Origin: Bacillota bacterium
GTDB lineage: Bacteria > Bacillota > Clostridia > Lachnospirales > Lachnospiraceae
DNA: 64,000 nucleotides
Direction of reading: 5' to 3'
Assembly (NCBI GenBank): GCA_023390555.1
Contig: JAEWCQ010000025.1
Location: forward strand, 3,096 to 67,095
The notes below the pieces were generated by a model. It saw only the letters and a list, made by a program, of their open reading frames with translations. It searched no databases and was not told where the DNA came from. The translations under genes were made by a program, and so were the position numbers. Below are positions 26,735 to 35,467 of the stretch, piece by piece (the first letter of the stretch is position 1; every line of letters starts with the position of its first letter).

Positions 26735-29302
26735 CTATTTTCGTCCACAACATTGTTTGTATTTCAACCCGCTGCCGCAAGGACACGGATCATTTGGATA
26801 TACTTTGGCAGCTTCACGTTTCTTCGGTGCGTTTTGAGCAGTTTCATCTTTATTGGTACCAGTCACATTGGCAACCTGTTCTCTTTCCACTTTCTGTTCA
26901 ATACGAACATGGAACAGCAGCCGTACGGTGTCTTCACGGATTGCATTGATCATACTGTCAAACATGTCGAATCCGTTCATCTTGTATTCTACCAGCGGAT
27001 CTCTCTGCCCGTATGCCTGAAGACCGATTCCCTGGCGGAGCTGATCCATATCATCGATATGATCCATCCACTTGCGGTCGATGACTTTCAAAAGAATGAC
27101 ACGCTCCAGTTCACGTACTGCTTCCGGTTCCGGGAACTCCGCTTCTTTTGCTTCGTATAATTTCACCGCCTGCTCTTTTAAGCTGTGCTTTAATTCCTTA
27201 CTGCTCCGATAGGTATTCGCCTTTTCCGGAGTGACCTGCTCGAGCGGAATCAGTGGAACCAGAAGCTGATTGAGTTCATTCACATTCCACTCTTCCTGCG
27301 GAAGATCCGGTGAAATGCAGGTATCTACACTGTTTTCCACGCAGTCTGTAATCATTTTATAAATTACATCCCGCATACTCTCTCCGTTTAGAACACGAAG
27401 TCTTTCCGTATAAATAATCTCACGCTGATCATTCATAACCTGGTCGTATTCCAACAGATTCTTACGGATACCAAAGTTATTTCCCTCGATCTTAGTCTGT
27501 GCTTTCTCAATGGCTCCCGATAACATCTTATGCTGAATCTGCTCTCCTTCCGGAATTCCAAGTGTATTGAACATATCCACCAGTTTCTCGGAACCGAACA
27601 GCCGCATCAGATCATCTTCCAGCGAGATAAAGAACTGAGACTCACCCGGATCACCCTGACGACCGGAACGTCCACGCAGCTGGTTATCGATACGTCTTGA
27701 TTCGTGACGCTCCGTACCGACAATCTTCAATCCGCCGGCTTCCCGTGCCTCATCGTCCAGTTTAATATCCGTACCACGTCCTGCCATGTTCGTTGCAATC
27801 GTAACAGAACCGTGTATACCTGCCTGTGCCACGATCTCAGCCTCAAGCTCATGGAATTTTGCATTTAAGACTTTGTGGGCAATACCGCGCTTATTCAACA
27901 TTTTGCTGATTAATTCAGAAGTCTCGATCGTAATGGTACCGACCAGTACCGGCTGTCCCTTTTGATAGGAATTCTCAACCTCATCCACCACGGCTTTGAA
28001 TTTTTCTTTTTTGGTCTTATATACAGCATCCTGATGATCGATACGCGCCACCGGCTGGTTCGTCGGGGTCTCGATAACATCCATGCCGTAGATATCACGG
28101 AACTCTTTCTCTTCTGTCAGAGCAGTACCCGTCATACCACATTTTTTCTCATATTTATTAAAGAAGTTCTGGAACGTAATCGTTGCAAGTGTTTTGCTCT
28201 CACGTTTTACCTTCACATGCTCTTTTGCCTCAATTGCCTGATGAAGCCCGTCCGAATAACGGCGGCCTGGCATAATACGTCCGGTAAATTCATCGACGAT
28301 CAGAACCTGTTCATCCTTCACCACGTAATCCTGATCACGGAACATTAAATAGTGTGCGCGTAAGGCAAGTATGATATTGTGCTGGATTTCCAGATTATCC
28401 GCATCTGCCAGATTCTCAATATGGAAGAACTGCTCCACCTTATGCACACCATCCAGTGTAAGATTCACGACCTTGTCCTTCTCATTGACGATAAAGTCTC
28501 CGTCCTCTTCAATCTCCACACCCATAATGGCGTCCATCTTGGAGAATTCCTTCTGATTCTCTCCTCGAATCATCTGACGTGCAAGAATATCGCAGGCTTC
28601 ATATAATCTGGTTGATTTCCCACTCTGTCCGGAGATAATCAGAGGCGTTCTGGCTTCATCGATCAAAACGGAGTCAACCTCATCGACAATGGCAAAACAC
28701 AATCCGCGCTGAACCAGCTGCTCCTTGTAGATAACCATATTGTCTCTCAGATAATCAAAACCAAGTTCATTATTGGTAACATACGTAATATCACAGCTGT
28801 AGGCATCCTGACGTTCCTTGCTTTCCATACCGTTTAAGATTACGCCAACCGTCAGACCGAGGAACTGATGTACCTGTCCCATCCATTCGGCATCACGTTT
28901 TGCCAGATAGTCATTGACCGTTACAACATGCACGCCCTTTTCCTCCAGCGCATTCAAATATGCAGGAAGAGTAGATACCAGGGTCTTACCTTCACCGGTA
29001 CGCATCTCAGCGATACGTCCCTGATGCAGAATAACACCACCGATCAGCTGTACTCTGTAATGTTCCATTCCAAGGACACGCCTTGCTGCTTCACGAACAG
29101 TCGCATATGCTTCCGGAAGTATATCATCCAGTGTCTCTCCATCGCTCAGCCGCTTCTTGTACTCCTTTGTCTTGGCCTTCAACTGATCGTCCGTAAGTTC
29201 CATCATTCCGGAACGGTATGATTCAATCTTGTCCACGATTGGAGTCACCCTTTTTACTTCTCTCTCACTATGGGAACCAAATATTTTTTCAATTGCCTTC
29301 AT
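26735..29302 (-). CDS. secA: Preprotein translocase ATPase SecA
   Basis: 855 residues. DEAD motor: Walker A MRTGEGKT near residue 100, DEVDSVLIDEARTP near 205, motif IQTIGR-type arginine fingers in GRSGRQGDPGESQFF near 520; helical scaffold and a C-terminal zinc-binding SEC-C motif PCPCGSGLKYKQCCG. Pushes unfolded secretory proteins through SecYEG. AGGAG precedes ATG 29302. Single gene. Confidence 0.98.
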   Translation of the reverse strand: MKAIEKIFGSHSEREVKRVTPIVDKIESYRSGMMELTDDQLKAKTKEYKKRLSDGETLDDILPEAYATVREAARRVLGMEHYRVQLIGGVILHQGRIAEMRTGEGKTLVSTLPAYLNALEEKGVHVVTVNDYLAKRDAEWMGQVHQFLGLTVGVILNGMESKERQDAYSCDITYVTNNELGFDYLRDNMVIYKEQLVQRGLCFAIVDEVDSVLIDEARTPLIISGQSGKSTRLYEACDILARQMIRGENQKEFSKMDAIMGVEIEEDGDFIVNEKDKVVNLTLDGVHKVEQFFHIENLADADNLEIQHNIILALRAHYLMFRDQDYVVKDEQVLIVDEFTGRIMPGRRYSDGLHQAIEAKEHVKVKRESKTLATITFQNFFNKYEKKCGMTGTALTEEKEFRDIYGMDVIETPTNQPVARIDHQDAVYKTKKEKFKAVVDEVENSYQKGQPVLVGTITIETSELISKMLNKRGIAHKVLNAKFHELEAEIVAQAGIHGSVTIATNMAGRGTDIKLDDEAREAGGLKIVGTERHESRRIDNQLRGRSGRQGDPGESQFFISLEDDLMRLFGSEKLVDMFNTLGIPEGEQIQHKMLSGAIEKAQTKIEGNNFGIRKNLLEYDQVMNDQREIIYTERLRVLNGESMRDVIYKMITDCVENSVDTCISPDLPQEEWNVNELNQLLVPLIPLEQVTPEKANTYRSSKELKHSLKEQAVKLYEAKEAEFPEPEAVRELERVILLKVIDRKWMDHIDDMDQLRQGIGLQAYGQRDPLVEYKMNGFDMFDSMINAIREDTVRLLFHVRIEQKVEREQVANVTGTNKDETAQNAPKKREAAKVYPNDPCPCGSGLKYKQCCGRK

Positions 29303-29425
29303 ACGATACTCCTATCCCTTATTTTGCTTACGCAACTAAAAAATATTGTACCACTAACAGCCCTGTTAAACAATACACAATCCCATGAACAGATTGTAAA
29401 TTTTTTATTAAATAACGAATGCGGC

Positions 29426-29454
29426 TTTACCTCACTCGTTTCCAGTGGTATACT
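29426..29454 (+). promoter_or_regulatory. Promoter of the TSCPD protein gene
   Basis: TTTACC (29426-29431), 17-base spacer, TATACT (29449-29454), followed by a leader of about 85 bases to ATG 29546. Confidence 0.55.
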
Positions 29455-29545
29455 CGCATGTGATTCAGGCAGTTTATCTCTATTTAAGGAAGGACCTGGA
29501 AATTATCTGATTATTTATAATTTATAAAATGAAGGGAGTCTTATC

Positions 29546-29803
29546 ATGACCTATTCTTACAAAACATCCGGAACCTGCTCCACCAGAATTGACCTGGAGT
29601 TAGAGGGCGATATCTTAAAAAATGTATCATTTACCGGAGGATGCAACGGAAATTTAAAGGCCGTATCCAGTCTGGTTACCGGTTTGACCGTTGATGAAAT
29701 TGAAAAAAAACTTGGCGGTATTTCCTGCGGTGGTCGTCCAACCTCCTGTGGAGACCAGCTTGCGAGAGCCTGTCGTGCGGCTTTGAATGCAAGTAAAAAT
29801 TAA
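29546..29803 (+). CDS. TSCPD domain protein (TIGR03905-like), function unknown
   Basis: 85 residues, one TSCPD domain of the kind also found at the C-terminus of vitamin B12-dependent ribonucleotide reductase. Conserved cysteines in SGTCST, GGCNGN, ISCGG and TSCGDQ suggest metal or nucleotide binding. The free-standing form is common in Clostridia and Bacteroidetes and has no settled role. GAAGGGAG precedes ATG 29546. It is followed by a 639-base gap holding a probable RNA gene. Confidence 0.88.
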   Translation: MTYSYKTSGTCSTRIDLELEGDILKNVSFTGGCNGNLKAVSSLVTGLTVDEIEKKLGGISCGGRPTSCGDQLARACRAALNASKN

Positions 29804-29893
29804 TATTATTGTTTTGAATTTTCAGATTATTTAAAATATTTATCCAATTTATTTCATTTAAAACATAATATTTATTTATTTTCAAAATAGTTC

Positions 29894-29922
29894 TTGACAT
29901 TTCCATTGTTGTTAGATATAAT
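29894..29922 (+). promoter_or_regulatory. Consensus sigma-A promoter of an RNA locus
   Basis: TTGACA (29894-29899), exactly 17 bases, TATAAT (29917-29922): a full match to consensus at both elements, and the strongest-looking promoter in the window. Confidence 0.85.
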
Positions 29923-30098
29923 CAACTTAACAAAACAAAAGAACTTCAAAAGAAAGGGTGATTCCACCAAAAGCTTAAACCGAACTTCATAATTTTAAGA
30001 AAGAGAGGTACAGTCCACCAGAAACTTTGATAACATGAATTTTTAAAAGAAGTACGAAAGAAAAATCGGAAGAAAGGAAGGTACGGGCCATTGAACAC

Positions 30099-30218
30099 AT
30101 GAGAATGTCATTCAAAACAATTAGCGAAAACCCACTTTCAGTTCGCGGATTCAGAATCGAAATCGAAACCATGAGGGATATCAAAATATTATGGACGGAG
30201 AATCAGATTCGTTTCTAA
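30099..30218 (+). CDS. Possible 39-residue small protein inside the RNA locus
   Basis: ATG at 30099 (or 30105) to TAA at 30218. The product would be basic and hydrophilic with a mixed helix-like end (FRIEIETMRDIKILW). AGGAAGG lies about 20 bases before the ATG, too far for a good site, so translation is doubtful. The transcript may be a messenger for this peptide, a dual-function RNA or purely non-coding. Confidence 0.3.
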   Translation: MRMSFKTISENPLSVRGFRIEIETMRDIKILWTENQIRF

Positions 30219-30333
30219 TGATATGATTTCAATCCAACTGCACTCATCGGAAGACAGACATCCAGGAGGAAGGGTTCACGGACCGAAAAAGAAAAAACAG
30301 GAAAGGAAATAGTCCAATGGACACCATAGTTTA

Positions 30334-30371
30334 AAGGGCATCATCAAATCAGTAATTTTGATGATGCCCTT
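30334..30371. terminator. Hairpin at the end of the RNA locus
   Basis: Perfect 15-base stem with an eight-base loop and only weak T tracts on either side; between the plus-strand RNA and the convergent lipoprotein gene, so it may serve both. Confidence 0.6.
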
Positions 30372-30442
30372 AGTCTTTGTAATTCTATGTTCTGCTTCCT
30401 GTTTCGTCAGCCTGTCCCGATACACTGCATCCAGCCTTCTGA

Positions 30443-31153
30443 TTAAGAACCGCTCTTTGTAGATGTATCGGTCGTTTCGGTGGAATTATTCTCGCCGCCA
30501 TTGCCTCTGTCACTGCCGCCAGGACCACCCATTCCGCCACCGACGGTAATCGAAACGACGGTATCTCCGTTCATTACCACGGTCACTATGTCTTCTTCTG
30601 CAAGATCATCGATCGTACCGTCTTTTGTATCGCTGCCGCTTTGTACGGTAATTGTTGTGCTGTCATCTACGGTGATCGTCTTCTCTTCCCCTGTCAAAGA
30701 GAGTCCTCTTCCGCCCTGCTGGCCGCCGCCTTTTCCATTCTGCTGCATCTCTGTGGAGCCTTCCGGCAATTCTGTAGAGCCTTCCGGCAGTTCAAATCCT
30801 TCACCCGGCTGCATCTCGGTAGAACCTTCTTCTGACTGCGGTCTTTCTCCCGGCTGCATCTCCGTGGAGCCCTCCGGCAGTTCTGTAGAGCCTTCCGGCA
30901 TCGTAAATCCTTCTCCCGGCTGCATCTCGGTAGAACCTTCCGATATCTGCGGCTCTTCTGCCAAAGCAATGGTAATCGTGTCTCCATCAATGGCACTTAT
31001 CTGTCCATATATTGTAGTCTCTTCACTGTCTGATTCCTCATTTGACTGCCCGCTTGTTTCTCCTGTACTGTCTGATTTCCCGCATCCTCCGAAAATCAAA
31101 GACATTCCCAGTGTCATACAGCATAATAAAATTCCTAGTCTCTTCCGCTTCAT
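30443..31153 (-). CDS. Repeat-rich lipoprotein with PEGSTE-type repeats
   Basis: 236 residues. Lipobox SLIFGGCG near residue 24 suggests export and lipid anchoring. After an acidic serine-rich linker, residues about 75-140 contain six or seven copies of an 8-11-residue unit around EGSTEMQPGE / EGSTELP, then a beta-rich stretch (TITVDDSTTITVQSGSD, TVVMNGDTVVSITVGGG) and a glycine-rich, low-complexity C-terminus. I do not know the family; similar proteins with repeated acidic units occur in Lachnospiraceae next to no fixed partner. Unit number may vary between strains. Its repeat also produces a long but spurious frame on the other strand. Confidence 0.75.
   Translation of the reverse strand: MKRKRLGILLCCMTLGMSLIFGGCGKSDSTGETSGQSNEESDSEETTIYGQISAIDGDTITIALAEEPQISEGSTEMQPGEGFTMPEGSTELPEGSTEMQPGERPQSEEGSTEMQPGEGFELPEGSTELPEGSTEMQQNGKGGGQQGGRGLSLTGEEKTITVDDSTTITVQSGSDTKDGTIDDLAEEDIVTVVMNGDTVVSITVGGGMGGPGGSDRGNGGENNSTETTDTSTKSGS
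30740..30950 (-). repeat. Tandem coding repeat in the lipoprotein gene
   Basis: Irregular units of 24-33 bases encoding EGSTEMQPGE-type sequence; near-identical copies make slippage likely. Confidence 0.7.
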
Positions 31154-31248
31154 GTTTTCCTCCTGCCATTATTTTCCCTTAATTCCTTTCTATCTTACGT
31201 TTCGGTTCTGACCGGCAGGTGAAAATACTGTGAAAATTATGTGAAGTT

Positions 31249-33522
31249 TTATCTGTGAAATAGCTTCCGGCCTGCGCCCACTGCGAAAACACCGCCAGCC
31301 AGCAGCGCCAGTATCCATTGCCCGACACCGCTTTCATCACCCGTTTTCGGCGGGTCTGCAGCCTTGAGGGGATCCTCGCTCGCATCCATCACTACCATAG
31401 CCGGAGTATCTGCAGTTGTCGTCTGCGTCGCTCTCTCTTCTGTCTGCGCTTCCACATTTACTTTATAAGTCATAAGCAGTTCTCCGTCATAGGAAGAATA
31501 TACCTGTATCTGAGCAGTCCCTGCTCCCATCCCGGTAACTTTTCCGGATGCATCCACCGCTGCAACGGCGTCATCCATTGATACAAAATAAACGCCTTCC
31601 GCATCCGCATTCTTCGGATACAGTGTCATCGGCAACGTAACAGATTCATGCAGATTGCAGGTAATTTCCGTACTTTCCGTCTCAATCCGTTCCACCGGCT
31701 GCCGCACCGTTATCCTGCATTCCGCAGACAGATTGCTCCCATCTTTTGCGGACGCCGTAATGACTGCCGTACCGGCTTTTTTTGCCGTTACAAGACCAGT
31801 TTCATCCACCGCCGCAACAGATGCGTCTGAAGAAGACCAGTCCACGGTCCGGACTCCCGCATTTTCCGGCAAAATTGCCGCTTCCAGCTGTGTTGTTTCA
31901 CCTTTCCACAGCGTTTCCGTACTTCCGGAAAGCTCCAGCGATTCGACCATTACCCTGTAATCCTCGGTAAATGCTTTGATTCTTGCTGTTGCACCGGTCT
32001 CAGCCAGGTCTACCCACGCACCGTTCTGGCAGGCGAAACTCTGTCCACTCTGCGTTGCATTGGTAAAACTGATCCAGTTTCCATTTGTATAGGTCTTATC
32101 CACGAAATAGCTGATATTCCCGCTTTCGGACTTGGAGAGCGTTACAACAACACTGAAGGTGTCTCTCGCCGAGAGGAGAAGTTCGTCATCCAGCGAAACT
32201 GTATAATATCCAACAAACGTTGTTTTTCCTGTCTTCGGCTGTGACAGCAGCGGCGTACCGCTCTGCGGGTCTTTCTGGTCTGTCGGATTCCTGTATATCT
32301 GCACACTGTAATCCACCCCGACATCGTACAGGGCAAATGAAACAGCACGCAGTTTCTGATAGCCCGTCTCTGCATCCGCCGGCACCGTAAATACATTGGC
32401 AATCGAATTTCCGCTGGCAACACGGTATCCGGTGTCATTTGCCGAAGTGTCCATATAAGCGCCTGCACTGCCGTCATACTGGTAAATATAATCGTAATTA
32501 TCCGCACTTTCAAAATCAAAGACAAATGCCTTTGCCGTATCCTTGTTCAGTGCTTTGTCCTCATAGGATATCCAGAAATATCCGCCGTCTCCGAAGCTTT
32601 CTCCATAACTGTTTTTCGCAAGCCAGGCACCGTCGGCAGATGGTGTCTTGGAGAAATTATACCGGCTGTAGCTGTCGTCCCAGCCTATAATCTGTACCGC
32701 ATGGTTCACACTTGTATACACATTGTTATAATAAGCAGAGGTGGTTTTGTTATAATACCTTCCTGCATCGTAATACATGGAAATTGCAACAGAGCCATAC
32801 TGTCGGATCATTTCCTTGACATTGGACACGTCTGTCGCCAGATTGATCCAGTAAGCTTTCTGCATATGTACGTCATCCGCATAATCTGCCAGCTGCAGGG
32901 AGTCACTGTCCCAGTCCGCATCCGTCACGTCTGCTTCATCTGCAATCCCATACCAGTTGGCCAGCGCAAACGTGGTAAAGATATGATTGCCGCCGACCTC
33001 CCGGTAATCTCCTAACGGAGTTGTCGCATCGCCGGCCGTATTGCCCATCTCATCCAGCGGCATATGATAAAAGAAATAAGCCAGCTGGCTCTCGGACAGA
33101 TCGGTATTTTCCGCAGCAGCCACAACTCCGTTCAGCAGTGTCTGGTCAACGATCAGATCTGTCTCCGCAGCAGCAACCGCACTGTACGCCCAGCAGGTAT
33201 TGTCCGTTTGCATCTTCGGAAGCGTCACATATCCATAATTCCGTGAATCATAACTGGAAGGAAGCCCCGAAGAAGTTCCGGCCAGACTCACAGCCGCATT
33301 TTTTTCCTGTGCCACCTGTTCAGACTCCGTATCCGTATTTTCCAAGCCCTGCACCTGACTGATATCGGCACCGAGTGCCGGTACTGTCACATGATCATCG
33401 ATATAATCAGTTGCAATTTCCGGTGTACCGGTTTCTTCACCGAAAACTGTCCGATCCGCCCCAAACCACAATCCCGCGGCCAGCAGCAGTATCAGAAGCG
33501 GATAGTTTTTCTTTCTTTGCAT
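31249..33522 (-). CDS. Wall-anchored papain-like (C1) cysteine protease with Ig-like domains
   Basis: About 757 residues. Signal peptide (residues 1-29); C1 peptidase domain with catalytic Cys110 in TDNTCWAYSA, His in SVNHAVQIIGW near residue 265 and Asn in WLAKNSYG near 290; a lectin-like segment (about 340-500); then bacterial Ig-like (Big_2) repeats with the VTAKKAGTAVIT and GKVTGMGAGTAQIQV signatures; and a C-terminal sorting signal PPKTGDE, hydrophobic helix and RKLFHR tail. So it should be displayed on the cell wall by sortase. Target unknown; mucosal or dietary protein is plausible. Start ATG 33522 is nine bases after AGAGG; an upstream ATG overlaps that site. Confidence 0.9.
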   Translation of the reverse strand: MQRKKNYPLLILLLAAGLWFGADRTVFGEETGTPEIATDYIDDHVTVPALGADISQVQGLENTDTESEQVAQEKNAAVSLAGTSSGLPSSYDSRNYGYVTLPKMQTDNTCWAYSAVAAAETDLIVDQTLLNGVVAAAENTDLSESQLAYFFYHMPLDEMGNTAGDATTPLGDYREVGGNHIFTTFALANWYGIADEADVTDADWDSDSLQLADYADDVHMQKAYWINLATDVSNVKEMIRQYGSVAISMYYDAGRYYNKTTSAYYNNVYTSVNHAVQIIGWDDSYSRYNFSKTPSADGAWLAKNSYGESFGDGGYFWISYEDKALNKDTAKAFVFDFESADNYDYIYQYDGSAGAYMDTSANDTGYRVASGNSIANVFTVPADAETGYQKLRAVSFALYDVGVDYSVQIYRNPTDQKDPQSGTPLLSQPKTGKTTFVGYYTVSLDDELLLSARDTFSVVVTLSKSESGNISYFVDKTYTNGNWISFTNATQSGQSFACQNGAWVDLAETGATARIKAFTEDYRVMVESLELSGSTETLWKGETTQLEAAILPENAGVRTVDWSSSDASVAAVDETGLVTAKKAGTAVITASAKDGSNLSAECRITVRQPVERIETESTEITCNLHESVTLPMTLYPKNADAEGVYFVSMDDAVAAVDASGKVTGMGAGTAQIQVYSSYDGELLMTYKVNVEAQTEERATQTTTADTPAMVVMDASEDPLKAADPPKTGDESGVGQWILALLAGGVFAVGAGRKLFHR

Positions 33523-33568
33523 TTGTATCATCCTCTGTCCGTCTAAAACTTTCCTCAATGCTCCAAAG

Positions 33569-34012
33569 TTATTCCTGTACCTGTATCTCATGGACATTCA
33601 TGCCAACACTGTTACGGTTCTCACGGTACAGCTGCAGCAGTGTTTCCCATAACCTGTGAACCTTCTCTACCAAAACCGCAGACGTATCCAGCGCATACGG
33701 CGCCAGCTCATCCAGACGAAAGACCCGCAGAGCGACCGGCGGAAGAAATACCAGATTTGTAGTACGTGTCTGATTTTCTGTTTTTTCGATATTTTCATAG
33801 GTGATCATAGAGAATTCATTTCCCCGGAATTCACAGGCATATGCCACATAGCATTCATCCACGGTCCATGTTTTCCCATCCGCTTCAACAACCGGCTTTT
33901 CGTCTTCTTCCTGGTACTCCGAAGTTGCCACCTCCACATGCCATTTTATTTTTCCGTTCACCGTATCTTTTCTCATATCCTCGAGTGCTACGCACAAATT
34001 ATCTGCCGTCAT
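33569..34012 (-). CDS. Conserved hypothetical protein of 147 residues
   Basis: Mostly beta strands in the first 100 residues with an alpha-helical C-terminal third (VEKVHRLWETLLQLYRENR). No signal peptide, membrane helix or cysteine motif. AGGATGGATC precedes ATG 34012. It lies upstream of, and in the same direction as, the cysteine protease gene. I do not recognise the family. Confidence 0.7.
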   Translation of the reverse strand: MTADNLCVALEDMRKDTVNGKIKWHVEVATSEYQEEDEKPVVEADGKTWTVDECYVAYACEFRGNEFSMITYENIEKTENQTRTTNLVFLPPVALRVFRLDELAPYALDTSAVLVEKVHRLWETLLQLYRENRNSVGMNVHEIQVQE

Positions 34013-34169
34013 GATCCATCCTGCTTTCTTTTTTCAAAATAGTAAACTGCCTTTTTCTTTCTCAATCATACAATATTTTTCAGGATAAGTCACGTTTTTC
34101 AGAATGTATATTTTTGGTGCATATTTCCTTATGTATTGGAAATACTTAACAATACAGGTATGAAAATGA

Positions 34170-34649
34170 ATGGAGGTATATCTTATGATACTTACACAAA
34201 AAGAAACTTCTCTTTTGGAGGACATCAAATCACAGGAGCAGCTCTGTGTGGAGAAATATGAGAAATGTGAACGGGAAGCAAAAGATCCGCAGTTAAAATC
34301 TCTCTTTTCCTCTATCTCCGCTACGGAAAGACAGCATCTTGATACAATTAACAAAATTTTGGGCGGCACAGTCCCGGACATGCAGCAGGGCGGCTGTTCT
34401 TCCAAAGAGCCGGATTCGTTTCAGACAACCTATGGTGCCGACAGCAACCAGCAGGATAAAGAGCATGATAAATTCTTATGTTCCGATACGCTTGCTACCG
34501 AAAAACATGTCTCTTCGGTCTATAATACCAGCGTATTTGAATTCAAGAATGAAGATGTACGCCATGCACTGTACCACATTCAGGGTGAGGAACAGCATCA
34601 CGGCAAAATTATTTATGACTATATGAATACCAACGGCATGTATTGCTGA
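34170..34649 (+). CDS. CotF-family spore coat protein
   Basis: 159 residues, two long helical segments with a ferritin-like heptad: an N-terminal helix pair (ETSLLEDIKSQEQLCVEKYEKCERE) and a C-terminal pair ending in EEQHHGKIIYDYMN. This matches the Coat_F domain seen in Clostridial and Bacillus spore coat proteins. The glycine/glutamine-rich linker (about residues 72-90) joins the two halves. GGAGG lies eight bases before ATG 34170. Implies the host sporulates. The 157 bases upstream are AT-rich with no clear sigma-A promoter, as expected of a sporulation-sigma gene. Confidence 0.85.
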   Translation: MEVYLMILTQKETSLLEDIKSQEQLCVEKYEKCEREAKDPQLKSLFSSISATERQHLDTINKILGGTVPDMQQGGCSSKEPDSFQTTYGADSNQQDKEHDKFLCSDTLATEKHVSSVYNTSVFEFKNEDVRHALYHIQGEEQHHGKIIYDYMNTNGMYC

Positions 34650-34681
34650 TCTCTGCCGATAATTCCACTTTTCCATGTTAA

Positions 34682-34750
34682 AAAACAGGAACCCCGCTGC
34701 ATCCACATGCTTTTTATGCATTACATGGATACAACGGGGTTCCCCTTTTT
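34682..34750. terminator. Bidirectional terminator between coat protein and LiaF-like gene
   Basis: Stem GGAACCCCG / CGGGGTTCC with a further CATCCA/TGGATA pairing in the apex, A-run on one side and CCTTTTTT on the other. Confidence 0.8.
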
Positions 34751-35466
34751 TATACGTAGATGATTTCCACACCGCCGAAACTTACGGAACCTGTAATCGT
34801 GACTACCGGCGTCCCGTTGGACTGCGGATGATTTTTCTCATCAATGCCTCCGAGTGATACACTTGCATGGTTTATCACTTTCCACTCTTTTGGAATATAC
34901 AGCTCCACGCCGCAAAAGGATGCCCGGAGATTTATGACGGCGCTCCCGCTCTGAATGACCGCATTGTCAAAGTATACCTTCATTGCGCCAAAGGAGCAGT
35001 TGAGACTTGCCTGCTTGAAATCATCGGAATTGACATACTTGATACTTGAACCGAATGTCGTTCCGTAATTCACCTGACTGCCATCCTCCACATCTACTGT
35101 CTCACAATATTCTTCCATGTGATGATGGTGATGATGAAAGTCTCCGTAGAAATGGCGACGTCTGTGGAACAGCATTCCAAGTCCGATGCTTCCAAGCAGT
35201 GCCGCTCCCAGGACCGGCCACGGCGTAATCGCTGTAATACCGAGCTCATCATCAAAAATAATGGCTAAAAATGCCAGTGAAAACAGCATTCCGGTGAACT
35301 CCACATGGAACAGGCTTTTCAAAAAGCAGGCGACCAGAAATACCGCAAACAGCAGGGTAAAAACATTCACATCCTGCAGGTAACCCAATCTGCCCACCAG
35401 AAGAAACACCGCACCAAGTATGAAAAATAAGCCCCAGAATACTTTGTCTGATTTTCTTTCCATCAT
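34750..35466 (-). CDS. LiaF-like membrane protein (cell wall-active antibiotic response domain)
   Basis: 238 residues. Four hydrophobic helices in the first 110 residues, then a LiaF-type beta-rich cytosolic domain (about 130-238) with the usual repeats of short strands (ASLNCSFGAMKVYFDNAVIQSGSAV). A run HHHHHHMEEYCE near residue 112-123 precedes this domain. Together with the LytTR gene two bases upstream it forms a recurring two-gene envelope-stress or autoregulatory module. Confidence 0.82.
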   Translation of the reverse strand: MMERKSDKVFWGLFFILGAVFLLVGRLGYLQDVNVFTLLFAVFLVACFLKSLFHVEFTGMLFSLAFLAIIFDDELGITAITPWPVLGAALLGSIGLGMLFHRRRHFYGDFHHHHHHMEEYCETVDVEDGSQVNYGTTFGSSIKYVNSDDFKQASLNCSFGAMKVYFDNAVIQSGSAVINLRASFCGVELYIPKEWKVINHASVSLGGIDEKNHPQSNGTPVVTITGSVSFGGVEIIYV

Positions 35467-35467
35467 G

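Larger units (their letters stand above)
29929..30375 (+). ncRNA. Candidate ~440-nt structured or GGA-rich RNA, unidentified
   Basis: Starts from a perfect promoter and ends in a 15-pair hairpin (30334-30348 with 30357-30371). It is A-rich and holds about a dozen GGA triplets, six in ANGGA context, and five loosely similar blocks of purine-rich GG...CC(A) type (near 29954, 30005, 30074, 30268 and 30303), such as AGAGGTACAGTCCACC and AAGGTACGGGCCATTG. No long frame exists; a 39-codon frame lies inside. The GGA content would suit binding by the flagellar regulator CsrA, but that is a guess. It does not look like RNase P RNA, tmRNA or 6S RNA. Confidence 0.6.

Noticed and set aside
29929..30375. 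RNase P RNA, tmRNA or 6S RNA for the transcript
   Set aside because: No conserved sequence of RNase P or tmRNA is seen, and the long A-rich 5' part does not suit 6S RNA.
30700..30950. Regular short repeats resembling a CRISPR array
   Set aside because: The repeats code in frame for EGSTE-type peptide units and have no unique spacers between identical repeats.
30480..31211. 243-codon plus-strand frame opposite the lipoprotein
   Set aside because: Made by the tandem repeats of the lipoprotein gene; the lipobox and ribosome binding site support the minus strand.
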